From Phycisphaerae bacterium (GTDB taxonomy: Bacteria; Planctomycetota; Phycisphaerae; Phycisphaerales; SM1A02), in contig PAAB01000037.1 of assembly GCA_002591705.1 (NCBI GenBank), positions 1 through 12,871 of the forward strand: a stretch of 12,871 bases of DNA. The letters run 5' to 3'. Shown piece by piece: positions 1 to 5,331 of this stretch (positions within the stretch are counted from its first letter, which is position 1; each line of letters begins with the position of its first letter). Position numbers and translations under genes: made by a program. The notes under the pieces are model-generated. The model saw only the letters and a list, made by a program, of their open reading frames with translations, did not search any database and was not told the DNA's origin.

Positions 1-316
1 GCTCCTCCACCATGAGCATGGTGGGAAGCCGGCCGCCGTAGAACGCCGAGGCGGCGTTCTGCTCGGGATCTCCGATGGAGATGGTTGGTTGCAGCATTAG
101 ATCACGATCGTTGAGGTACCACAGATCGGTGACGATCAGTGGGTGCAGGTCGGCGGCGGGGGGGAGATCGTCCGAGTTCCGGATCGCATCCACGATTCCG
201 TGCGCGAGGGGACGATCGGCGAGTTCGCTTCGCGGTCCCGCGCCGACCACCACGGGGAGCAGTCGTCGGGGGGGTGGAGACATGTCGAGATTGAACGTCG
301 GCGTGGATTCGGTCAC
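1..316 (-). CDS. Conserved-looking hypothetical protein, 3' end beyond window
   Basis: The N-terminal 105 residues of an open frame run off the left edge without a stop. I chose the GTG at 314-316 because a perfect AGGAGG (324-329 on the opposite strand) lies 7 nt upstream. The encoded start is MTESTPTFNLDMSPPPRRLL, followed by a hydrophobic VVVGAGPRSE stretch and the segments IVTDLWYLNDRDL and PTISIGDPEQNAASAF. No signal peptide or membrane helix is visible in this part. I do not recognise the family with confidence. The TDLWYLN and PTISIG segments look like conserved motifs of a cytosolic protein. The gene begins 34 bp after the prfA stop on the same strand, so it is probably co-transcribed with prfA. 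It is not prmC/hemK, the usual prfA partner, as far as the N-terminus shows. The frame is very probably real; its function is unknown. Confidence 0.8.
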   Translation of the reverse strand, partial: MTESTPTFNLDMSPPPRRLLPVVVGAGPRSELADRPLAHGIVDAIRNSDDLPPAADLHPLIVTDLWYLNDRDLMLQPTISIGDPEQNAASAFYGGRLPTMLMVEE

Positions 317-350
317 GTGGAGTCCTCCTGCCTTCTGATCGGCATTCGGC

Positions 351-1433
351 TCACAACGCCTGCAGCCGCCGCGTGGTTTCCAACTCCATCAGGGCGTCGA
401 CGAGCGGCTGGAGTTCACCGCCCAGGATGCGATCGAGGTTGAACGATTCACCAAGCCGATGATCGACCGCGATGTTGTCCTTCGACCGGTAGGTTCTGAT
501 CTTCTCGGCCCGGGACCCGGATCCGATCATGGAGTTCCGGGCTTCGGCCCGTTCGGCATCCGCCTCGGCCTTCTGTCGTTCGTACAGTCTGGCCCGCAGG
601 AGCTGCCACGCCTTCTGGCGGTTCTGGGCCTGGCTCTTGGTGTCCTGCATCCGAACTTCGATCCCCGAGGGTTCGTGGATCAGGTGCACCGCCGTGGCCA
701 CCTTGTTCACGTTCTGGCCGCCGGGCCCGGTGGAGGTGGTGATCATCTCCCGGACGTCGTTGGGATCCAGATCCAGCTCGACCTCCTCGGGTTGCGGCAG
801 CACCGCCACCGTCGCGGTCGACGTGTGCACCCGTCCCTGCGATTCCGTGGCCGGAACTCGCTTGACCTGATGGGTGCCTCCTTCGAAGCAGAGGCTGGAC
901 CAGGCGCCTTCACCTTCGATCTCGATGATGCATGCCTTGCAGCCCCCGACGTCTCCCGGGGCGTGATCCAGCGTGTTGAACGTCCAGCCACGGTCGGAGG
1001 CGTACCGACGGTAGACCTCCAGGAGATCTCCGGCCCAGAGTGCCGCTTCGTCGCCTCCGACGCCGGCGCGGACTTCGAGGATCAGCGCCGAGACGGCACG
1101 GTCCTCGGCGGTCACCAGAAGATTCCGCAGTTCTCCTGCGAGCTGCTCCGCATCGGTGCGGGCGAGCTCGAGTTCCTCTCGGGCGAGTTCGATCAGTTCC
1201 GGATCACGCTCCTGGTCGATGACCTGCATTGCTTCCGTTCGCCGGGTCTCGCAGAGGCTCCAGTTCCGGAAGCGGTTCACGATCGGTTGCAGGGCTGCCT
1301 TGCGAATCGAAAGGTTGCGAACCAGGCGGTGGTCGATCAGCACGTCCGGATCGAGCAGCTTCGCTTCCAGATCCGAAAACTGTTCGTCCAGTTCCCGGAG
1401 TTTGCGGATCAGGTTGTCGGCAAGAGAGGTCAT
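351..1433 (-). CDS. prfA: Peptide chain release factor 1 (RF1)
   Basis: RF1 recognises UAA and UAG stop codons in the ribosomal A site and triggers hydrolysis of peptidyl-tRNA. The 360-residue product has the normal full length. The anticodon-like PAT tripeptide of RF1 sits at residues 194-196 within KRVPATESQGRVHTS, and the catalytic GGQ is at 238-240 within TGPGGQNVNKV. PAT rather than SPF separates it from RF2. The N-terminal coiled-coil domain (about 1-110) and the C-terminal segment GSGSRAEKIRTYRSKDN (304-320) are also typical. The ATG at 1433 gives the expected N-terminus, but no good Shine-Dalgarno precedes it. The gene lies downstream of rpmE on the same strand but is separated from it by about 920 bp and a terminator, so it needs its own promoter. 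A hypothetical gene follows 34 bp later. The NKVATAV variant after GGQ differs from E. coli RF1 but keeps the motif. Confidence 0.97.
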   Translation of the reverse strand: MTSLADNLIRKLRELDEQFSDLEAKLLDPDVLIDHRLVRNLSIRKAALQPIVNRFRNWSLCETRRTEAMQVIDQERDPELIELAREELELARTDAEQLAGELRNLLVTAEDRAVSALILEVRAGVGGDEAALWAGDLLEVYRRYASDRGWTFNTLDHAPGDVGGCKACIIEIEGEGAWSSLCFEGGTHQVKRVPATESQGRVHTSTATVAVLPQPEEVELDLDPNDVREMITTSTGPGGQNVNKVATAVHLIHEPSGIEVRMQDTKSQAQNRQKAWQLLRARLYERQKAEADAERAEARNSMIGSGSRAEKIRTYRSKDNIAVDHRLGESFNLDRILGGELQPLVDALMELETTRRLQAL

Positions 1434-1481
1434 GCGCAGTTGCTCGATGATCGTGAAACACCGTCGATGACAGTGGAGTTG

Positions 1482-1546
1482 GCATGCACCGTACCGTGCA
1501 CATCGTTGTGAAGGAAGTCACGGCATGCAGTCCATCATCATGCAGT
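1482..1546. repeat. GCATGCA words and CATGCAGT direct repeat
   Basis: GCATGCA occurs at 1482-1488 and 1523-1529. The octamer CATGCAGT is repeated directly at 1524-1531 and 1539-1546, 15 bp apart. The same word core continues in the palindrome at 1566-1581. All of this lies within 150 bp upstream of the prfA start codon, where a regulator could bind. No known binding protein is assigned. Confidence 0.5.
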
Positions 1547-1549
1547 GCC

Positions 1550-1581
1550 GCGCGTTGTTGCAACGCGCATGCATGCATGCG
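1550..1581. repeat. Overlapping 8-bp hairpin and 16-bp perfect palindrome
   Basis: GCGCGTTG (1550-1557) pairs with CAACGCGC (1561-1568) across a TTG loop. Overlapping its right arm is CGCATGCATGCATGCG (1566-1581), a perfect 16-bp palindrome made of alternating purine-pyrimidine steps. Because the two elements share bases 1566-1568, only one can form in a single strand at a time. The site lies 117-148 bp upstream of prfA, on the leader side of a minus-strand transcript. Confidence 0.6.
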
Positions 1582-1675
1582 ATGCACAGCAAGCCGTTGG
1601 GTTTCCGATGTCACCTCGGACGGATCGGGGGGCACCGAGGGAGCGTCGTCGGGAGCCCATGCAACGTGTGGCGTC

Positions 1676-1716
1676 GGGGGGCTCGATGGGGGATGGGGGG
1701 GCAGGGAAACAGGGGG
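1676..1716 (+). other. Predicted G-quadruplex motif on the plus strand
   Basis: Five G-runs of length 6, 5, 7, 3 and 5 (1676-1681, 1688-1692, 1695-1701, 1704-1706, 1712-1716) are separated by linkers of 6, 2, 2 and 5 nt. This satisfies the standard G3+N1-7 rule with a run to spare. The G-rich strand is the template strand for a minus-strand transcript reading into prfA, so the RNA would be C-rich. The sequence pattern is certain; folding in the cell is inference. Confidence 0.75.
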
Positions 1717-1750
1717 CTCATGCGAGGGATAATTACATTCTTGAGAAGAT

Positions 1751-1765
1751 TGAAATGCGATTTCA
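1751..1765. repeat. Operator-like inverted repeat, TGAAAT-3-ATTTCA
   Basis: TGAAAT (1751-1756) and ATTTCA (1760-1765) are perfect inverted half-sites separated by GCG. They lie in the AT-richer part of the gene-free region, beside the AT-rich ATAATTACATTCTT stretch. The dyad is the size of a transcription-factor operator. No regulator is identified. Confidence 0.45.
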
Positions 1766-1821
1766 GGGCTGTGAGCTGGGGGTAAGTGTGGGGGCTTCTG
1801 CTTCGATTGATGTGAGAGAGT

Positions 1822-1830
1822 TGTGGATAA
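1822..1830 (-). promoter_or_regulatory. Single DnaA-box word (TTATCCACA)
   Basis: TGTGGATAA on the plus strand is the exact complement of the strong E. coli-type DnaA box TTATCCACA. It is the only perfect copy I found in the gene-free region. One box in otherwise unremarkable context could bind DnaA as a regulator or titration site, or be chance. Confidence 0.35.
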
Positions 1831-1864
1831 CTTGGTCGGCGCTCCATGAGTGCGGTCAAAAGCA

Positions 1865-1876
1865 CCATTTAAATGG
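1865..1876. repeat. 12-bp perfect palindrome CCATTTAAATGG
   Basis: A perfect AT-centred palindrome 35 bp beyond the DnaA-box word. Its AT core stands out from the surrounding composition. It is a possible protein-binding site; function unknown. Confidence 0.45.
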
Positions 1877-2205
1877 CCTCGGATGGACTTTTGGTCTTTT
1901 GCTCCAATGTGATTCATGTGGACATGGCGCTGGCCCATCTCCGGAGGGGCACAGGCCGATCTGAAGCGAGGCGGGGGCTTGCGACGCAGTACGACGCAAC
2001 TGAAGCGTCAGTGGGATCGAGTTGCCCGCCGCGGCATATGGTGCATCGAACCGGATGATCGTCGGGATGTGGGTTCACCAGGATTCCAGATCGCACGCAT
2101 CGATGTCGACTGCTGGGGCGTCTGGTGCAGCGGTTGCGTGAGGTGTCGACGAGCCGGTTGCGTACGGTCGTGGCATTCGGACCGACACTGATGGAGGCTT
2201 CGACG

Positions 2206-2229
2206 GTTCGGACTCGACCAAGTCCGACC
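2206..2229. repeat. Hairpin-forming inverted repeat
   Basis: TCGGACT (2208-2214) and AGTCCGA (2221-2227) pair across a 6-nt loop, and GG/CC can extend the stem past one bulged T. There is no T-run next to it, so it is not a classical terminator. A 10-bp palindrome GACACGTGTC follows at 2270-2279. Confidence 0.4.
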
Positions 2230-2300
2230 GGCTTCCACCATCGTGCCCACCGGTCTACGAACGTGGACGGACACGTGTCGACGTGACATGCTCGGCTGAA

Positions 2301-2328
2301 TGAAAGCACCCCGGGGGAGCCGGGGTGC
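2301..2328 (-). terminator. Rho-independent terminator of rpmE
   Basis: Read on the minus strand, GCACCCCGG pairs with CCGGGGTGC (plus coordinates 2306-2314 and 2320-2328) across a 5-nt loop, followed by TTTCA. The 9-bp GC-rich stem lies about 30 bp after the rpmE stop. The T-run is short, so efficiency is uncertain. It separates rpmE from prfA transcription. Confidence 0.7.
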
Positions 2329-2356
2329 GAATGATCGTGGCAGTGGGGTGCGGGGA

Positions 2357-2581
2357 TTACTTCTTTTTGTTCTTGAAGTAGTCGCCCTGGAACTTCTTCT
2401 GGAACTTCTCGACCCGTCCGGCGGTGTCCACAAAGGACGACTTGCCGGTGAAGAATGGATGGGATCCGGACCAGATTTCGACGTTCATTTCGGGAACGGT
2501 GGCCCCGACGGTCATGACCTCTTCGCCTCGGAAGATGACCTTGGCTTCGGGATAGTACTCGGGGTGGATGCCGTCTTTCAT
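2357..2581 (-). CDS. rpmE: 50S ribosomal protein L31, cysteine-free form
   Basis: L31 is a small large-subunit protein that helps bridge the two ribosomal subunits. The 74-residue product starts MKDGIHPEYYPEAKV and has the hallmark HPFFTGKSSFVDTAGRVEKF at residues 41-60, which fixes the family. The four cysteines of the zinc-binding (C+) form are absent: the first pair region reads AKVIFRGEEV and the second reads WSGSHPFF instead of a Cys-x-x-Cys-His arrangement. It is therefore a C-minus type that should not bind zinc, while the length and lysine-rich tail are normal. The ATG at 2581 gives the canonical N-terminus; only a weak purine-rich stretch precedes it. It has its own promoter and a short hairpin leader, and a terminator follows, so it appears monocistronic. 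It is transcribed divergently from tRNA-Asn. Confidence 0.95.
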   Translation of the reverse strand: MKDGIHPEYYPEAKVIFRGEEVMTVGATVPEMNVEIWSGSHPFFTGKSSFVDTAGRVEKFQKKFQGDYFKNKKK

Positions 2582-2612
2582 GATCGTCTCGTCCGGTTCA
2601 AAGGGGTCTGGG

Positions 2613-2626
2613 GGACACTTCTGTCC
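2613..2626 (-). promoter_or_regulatory. Hairpin in the rpmE 5' leader
   Basis: GGACA and TGTCC pair across a 4-nt loop in the presumed rpmE leader, about 32 nt before the start codon. If the promoter at 2639-2666 is right, transcription starts near 2632 and the hairpin is at the 5' end of the mRNA. A longer version using the flanking G and C runs (2610-2637) would need an earlier start site. L31 leaders that mediate autoregulation are known in other bacteria, but no match to a known leader class can be claimed here. Confidence 0.4.
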
Positions 2627-2638
2627 GCGAAGCCCCCT

Positions 2639-2666
2639 ATGGTAGACGGGCCGGGGCCAATTGCAA
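2639..2666 (-). promoter_or_regulatory. Sigma70-type promoter for rpmE
   Basis: On the minus strand TTGCAA (2661-2666) and TACCAT (2639-2644) are separated by 16 bp; each matches the consensus at four of six positions. The placement gives a leader of about 50 nt. This is the best candidate in the interval between rpmE and the tRNA. Confidence 0.5.
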
Positions 2667-2733
2667 GCCTTGGCCCTTGGAGGGGTGTGGAGGGGAGTGA
2701 AGAGGCGAACACGGCTGATTTCGCTGGAGTCCG

Positions 2734-2762
2734 TGGATTCAAGGACCGAAAAACGGTATTCT
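2734..2762 (+). promoter_or_regulatory. Possible promoter for tRNA-Asn
   Basis: TATTCT (2757-2762) is a fair -10 element 10 bp before the mature tRNA 5' end. The hexamer 17 bp upstream, TGGATT, is a poor -35. A promoter must lie near here because the tRNA is divergent from rpmE, but this assignment is weak. Confidence 0.3.
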
Positions 2763-2772
2763 GCTGCGTCGA

Positions 2773-2844
2773 TCCCCTGTAGCTCAATGGTAGAGCGAGC
2801 GGCTGTTAACCGCTAGGTTGCTGGTTCGAGTCCAGCCGGGGGAG
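2773..2844 (+). tRNA. tRNA-Asn (anticodon GTT)
   Basis: All arms are present. The acceptor TCCCCTG (2773-2779) pairs with CGGGGGA (2837-2843) with one T-G wobble. The D arm is GCTC/GAGC with a 7-nt loop. The anticodon arm AGCGG/CCGCT has loop CTGTTAA, with anticodon GTT at 2805-2807. The variable loop is AGGTT, and the T arm GCTGG/CCAGC has loop TTCGAGT. The discriminator is G2844. The 3' CCA is not encoded, so it must be added by a nucleotidyltransferase. A strong terminator follows 8 bp later, so this is a single-gene transcription unit. Confidence 0.96.
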
Positions 2845-2852
2845 TTGCAGGT

Positions 2853-2885
2853 GACCGTCGCCTTTGTGCGACGGTCTTTGTTTTT
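2853..2885 (+). terminator. Rho-independent terminator after tRNA-Asn
   Basis: GACCGTCGC (2853-2861) pairs perfectly with GCGACGGTC (2868-2876) across a 6-nt loop, followed by TTTGTTTTT. The stem, spacing and T-run are textbook. Confidence 0.93.
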
Positions 2886-2907
2886 GGTCCGCCTGCGTCC
2901 TGCTTCA

Positions 2908-2937
2908 TTGACACGTACTCCCGCGGGCGGTCAGAAT
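2908..2937 (+). promoter_or_regulatory. Sigma70-type promoter for the membrane protein gene
   Basis: A perfect -35 TTGACA (2908-2913) is followed after 18 bp by CAGAAT (2932-2937), which matches four of six -10 positions. Transcription would start about 14 nt before the ATG at 2958, just upstream of the GGGAG ribosome-binding site (2944-2948). Confidence 0.55.
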
Positions 2938-2957
2938 GGTCTCGGGAGAACCAATCA

Positions 2958-4343
2958 ATGACCATCTCGGACACCGTCAGTCGTACCGGATCCATCTTGA
3001 AGGCCGTCGCCACGTCGCTGCAGCCTTCACGCCTCGTGCTCTCGCTCCTGATGGTCACCCTGCTCATGTTGGGTGGACAGATCTGGGACGGGATCGCGCC
3101 GGCGACCGTCAGCCCCGAAGGCCTGACGGCCGGCGTACACGGCACCGAACTCGGACTCGAAGAGGAAGGTGTGCTCCGACGTGCCCAGCGCCGCTGGGGC
3201 GAGGAGAGTGCGAGCGACGAGACGCCGGAACTCCATTCGGTGCTGGTCACGCTCGAGCAGGCGATGAAGACGGTTCCGGCCGAAGACCGGTCTCAGGTCG
3301 AACGGACGATCCGTCGCATCGAGTCGTTTCGTCCCCGAGGCGCGTTCGAGTCGACGGTTCACTATCTGCACGTGCACTTCGAACTGCTGGTCGAGGGAGC
3401 GGTGATGTGCAAGCCGGCGGCGGTCTACACCTCGCTGCTCGGAGTCTTCTATCACCTTCCGGCCCATCTGTGGTCGGCTGGTCAGGGATGGTTCCTCGTG
3501 CTCTACGGGTTGTTCTTCATTCTCGTCGTGGCGGTCACGGGGGGTGCCATGTGCAGAATGGAGGCCTGTCAGATCGCGGCCAACGAGCGGCTCACCATGC
3601 GGCAGGCGATGCTGCATGGCCTCGAGACGTGGCTTCGATCGTTCATGGCACTGGTCATCCCCGTGGTGCTGGCGGGGATCGTCTGTGGAGTGCTGCTGCT
3701 GATCGGACTCGTGTTCATGAGCATCCCGCTGGTGAATGTGCTGGCCGCGTTGGTGTACGGCCTCGTGCTGCTGCTCGGATTCCTGCTCGTCTTCATTCTT
3801 CTGGGCTACGTCGTCTCGTGGATTCTCCTGCTGCCGGCGGTGGCGGTCGAGAACTGCGAGGGAGGCGACGCGATGCAGCGTGCCTTCGCATTCGTGCTCA
3901 ACCGACCGCTCCACATGCTTGCATCGGTGGTCGTGGGGGTCGTCGGTCTGGTGCTGGGCTGGTTGGTCGTGCAGCTCGTGGCGGTGTTCACCGTGAACAT
4001 GACCGCGGACGTGGTGGGAACCTGGACCATGAACGACACCTTCGTCCAATCGGGGCGACTCACCGGGATTCTCGGTTCGGCCACGGGCGAAGGGCGCGTC
4101 GCCGACAGCATCTGGTACGTGGGATGGAGCGGCACCATCGTCGGTTGGTGGATGATGATCGTTCAGTACGTCGTGGTCGGCTGGATCTTCTCCTACCTGT
4201 TTGCTGCGAGCACCCGGATCTATCTCCTCATGCGTCATGCCTGCGATGGGCAGGATGAACGAATGATCTGGTGGCCGGGTCTGATTCCGGGGACATTGGC
4301 TCAGGAGCCCTCGGGGGTCGAGGCGACCGAAGAATCCAACTGA
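2958..4343 (+). CDS. Polytopic membrane protein of unknown function
   Basis: The 461-residue integral membrane protein has hydrophobic segments at about 25-45, 178-197, 229-256, 260-292 (possibly two helices), 320-346 and 395-418. A large hydrophilic, acidic and arginine-rich loop (about 46-175) lies between the first and second helices. A soluble loop at about 347-394 precedes the last helix. LLPAVAVENCEGGDAMQRAF (291-310) and ASTRIYLLMRHACDG (417-431) look like conserved cytoplasmic motifs. Similar arrangements occur in uncharacterised membrane proteins of the GDPD-membrane-domain or DUF975 type, but I cannot assign the family. The ATG at 2958 is chosen for its GGGAG 9 nt upstream and its fit to the promoter. 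The gene has its own promoter and is convergent with the UDG gene. A 6-bp hairpin (4344-4359) follows the stop directly, without a T-run. The coding call is firm; the role is unknown. Confidence 0.9.
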   Translation: MTISDTVSRTGSILKAVATSLQPSRLVLSLLMVTLLMLGGQIWDGIAPATVSPEGLTAGVHGTELGLEEEGVLRRAQRRWGEESASDETPELHSVLVTLEQAMKTVPAEDRSQVERTIRRIESFRPRGAFESTVHYLHVHFELLVEGAVMCKPAAVYTSLLGVFYHLPAHLWSAGQGWFLVLYGLFFILVVAVTGGAMCRMEACQIAANERLTMRQAMLHGLETWLRSFMALVIPVVLAGIVCGVLLLIGLVFMSIPLVNVLAALVYGLVLLLGFLLVFILLGYVVSWILLLPAVAVENCEGGDAMQRAFAFVLNRPLHMLASVVVGVVGLVLGWLVVQLVAVFTVNMTADVVGTWTMNDTFVQSGRLTGILGSATGEGRVADSIWYVGWSGTIVGWWMMIVQYVVVGWIFSYLFAASTRIYLLMRHACDGQDERMIWWPGLIPGTLAQEPSGVEATEESN

Positions 4344-4371
4344 GCACGCTCCGGTGTGCAGTCATTGCCTC

Positions 4372-4414
4372 TACGAAGAAAGAGCCCGTCGTTGACGTAC
4401 AACGAACCGGGCTC
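4372..4414 (-). terminator. Terminator on the UDG gene strand
   Basis: GAGCCCG plus TCGTTG (4382-4394) pairs with CAACGA and CGGGCTC (4400-4414) across a 5-nt loop, with a 2-nt bulge on one side, for 13 bp in all. Read on the minus strand the stem is followed by TTTCTTCGTA, an imperfect T-rich tail. It lies about 90 bp after the UDG stop. It may also block read-through from the convergent membrane-protein gene. Confidence 0.7.
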
Positions 4415-4419
4415 CTTGT

Positions 4420-4428
4420 GGGGGGGGG
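4420..4428 (+). repeat. G9 homopolymer
   Basis: Nine consecutive G residues in the intergenic spacer between two convergent genes. Runs of this length are prone to slippage in replication and to sequencing or assembly length errors. Confidence 0.8.
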
Positions 4429-4437
4429 CTTGATTGG

Positions 4438-4475
4438 GGAGACAATCGTCTCCAGGGACATATTCGATGTCCTGG
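4438..4475. repeat. Two overlapping, mutually exclusive hairpins
   Basis: Hairpin 1 is GGAGAC (4438-4443) with GTCTCC (4448-4453), loop AATC. Hairpin 2 is GGACAT (4456-4461) with ATGTCC (4467-4472), loop ATTCG. It extends by CCA/TGG (4452-4454 with 4473-4475) past one bulged G. The extension uses bases 4452-4453, which also belong to hairpin 1, so the full stems compete. Neither has a T-run. They lie 32-69 bp beyond the UDG stop codon, before its terminator. Confidence 0.6.
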
Positions 4476-4506
4476 TCAGGGCGGTTGCATTGCATCTCGC
4501 CTATTT

Positions 4507-5226
4507 TTACTTTTTGGGAAGCCCGAGTAGTTCAACTACCTTTTGAACGTCACTCCACATCTGCTTTCGCGTGTCGTTGGTGTAGTTGCGAAGCAGGTAG
4601 GCGGGGTGGAAGGTCGGCATCACCGGTATGCGCAGTGCATCGTCCTCCCAGGCGCCCCAGCGCCCACGAAGGCGGGTGATCCCCTCGCTGGTGGCCAGCA
4701 GGAACTTTGTGGCCGGTCCGCCAAGCGTGATGATGACCTCGGGCCTGATGATGCGGAGCTGTTCGCGCAGGTACGGGGCGCAACACTCTATTTCATCGAC
4801 GGTTGGCGTCCGATTCTCCGGCGGTCTGGCCTTGAGGATGTTGGTGATGAAGACCGACTCGCGATCGAGACCCATGGCCCCGATGATCTGATCAAGCTTC
4901 TGTCCGGCTGCACCGACGAAGGGGCGTCCGGTTTCATCCTCCAGGGCTCCAGGTGCTTCGCCGACGAACACGAGCCGGGCATCCCGGGGACCTTCGCCGA
5001 ACACCGGGCGGGAGGCTCCGGAGAGCGAACTGCAGAATGGAAAGTCGGATTCGACCCGTGCCTTCAGGTCCTCAAGGGCGCAGGAGGAGGCCATTTCAGG
5101 TGTTTCAGGGGCCTCAGGCGGGGCCCCTGCGACAGGGCGTACGGGGATGAAATCCACGCCAAGCAGACGCTCGGTCTCCAGGTGCTGAAGGGCAACTCGT
5201 TGCTGGGCATCACCTTGGGATGGCAT
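4507..5226 (-). CDS. Uracil-DNA glycosylase, family 4-like
   Basis: The enzyme removes uracil from DNA at the start of base-excision repair. The 239-residue product shows GEAPGALEDETGRPFVGAAG (89-108), holding the catalytic-site motif, NILKARPPENR (129-139), and HPAYLLRN (207-214), the second active-site motif. Family 4 enzymes carry a [4Fe-4S] cluster on four cysteines. By alignment to the remembered Thermus thermophilus sequence, two are kept (C65 and C149), while the first is F62 and the third is A133, so a classical cluster is unlikely. The start is uncertain: the frame stays open to 5376, with GTG and several ATG options, but the upstream codons are AT-rich and unlike the gene body. I prefer the ATG at 5226, whose N-terminus leads straight into a LETERLLGVDFIPV helix typical of the family. 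A 40-residue Pro/Glu-rich linker precedes the core. It is divergent from the DUF2617-like gene. Confidence 0.9.
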   Translation of the reverse strand: MPSQGDAQQRVALQHLETERLLGVDFIPVRPVAGAPPEAPETPEMASSCALEDLKARVESDFPFCSSLSGASRPVFGEGPRDARLVFVGEAPGALEDETGRPFVGAAGQKLDQIIGAMGLDRESVFITNILKARPPENRTPTVDEIECCAPYLREQLRIIRPEVIITLGGPATKFLLATSEGITRLRGRWGAWEDDALRIPVMPTFHPAYLLRNYTNDTRKQMWSDVQKVVELLGLPKK

Positions 5227-5302
5227 GGTGGTTCCGATTGATTTGGCGTCCAGAAAAACGGCATTTTCAGGTTCGTGAATCAACATTCTTACCATATTTT
5301 TG

Positions 5303-5331
5303 TTGCCTTCAAGGGGCATGTTGCAACAATG
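5303..5331 (+). promoter_or_regulatory. Possible promoter for the DUF2617-like gene, with palindrome
   Basis: TTGCCT (5303-5308) and AACAAT (5326-5331) are 17 bp apart and match the consensus at four of six positions each. A perfect 10-bp palindrome TGTTGCAACA (5319-5328) overlaps the -10 element, an operator-like position. The surrounding 200 bp between the divergent genes are AT-rich for this window. The assignment is weak. Confidence 0.3.

Larger units (their letters stand above)
1434..2356. other. Long gene-free region between rpmE and prfA
   Basis: About 920 bp hold no frame I would call a gene. Open frames exist on both strands, but their translations are low in hydrophobic-core patterns, are rich in Ser/Pro/Arg/His, or are shadows. 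The stretch is compositionally uneven: a GCATGCA-rich part (about 1480-1585), a very G-rich part (about 1625-1720), an AT-richer part (about 1725-1910) and a CG-rich part with many short inverted repeats (about 1930-2290). The prfA promoter must lie in it, but I could not fix its position. The G-quadruplex motif, palindromes and single DnaA-box word are listed separately. I found no signature of RNase P RNA, tmRNA or SRP RNA in it. It could hold regulatory DNA, a structured RNA or a decayed gene. Confidence 0.6.

Noticed and set aside
1720..1880. Chromosomal replication origin
   Set aside because: Only one exact DnaA box is visible, there is no box cluster, and none of the usual origin neighbours (dnaA, dnaN, rpmH, gidA) is present.
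1204..1938. Long minus-strand frame reaching upstream of prfA and overlapping its start
   Set aside because: The translation is a Ser/Pro/His-rich low-order sequence, it overlaps prfA in another frame, and it has no motif.
1914..2309. Open frames of 90-140 codons on both strands in the gene-free region
   Set aside because: None has a ribosome-binding site, a hydrophobic-core pattern or a recognisable family; several overlap one another.
3027..4238. 403-codon minus-strand frame and 440-codon alternative plus-strand frame over the membrane protein gene
   Set aside because: The frame with clear transmembrane helices, promoter and ribosome-binding site is the real one; the others are His/Asp/Gln-rich or Arg-rich shadows.
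4301..4495. 64-codon minus-strand open frame just after the UDG gene
   Set aside because: It spans two hairpins and the terminator, runs into the convergent gene, and has weaker GC preference at third codon positions than its neighbours. A small protein is possible but unsupported.
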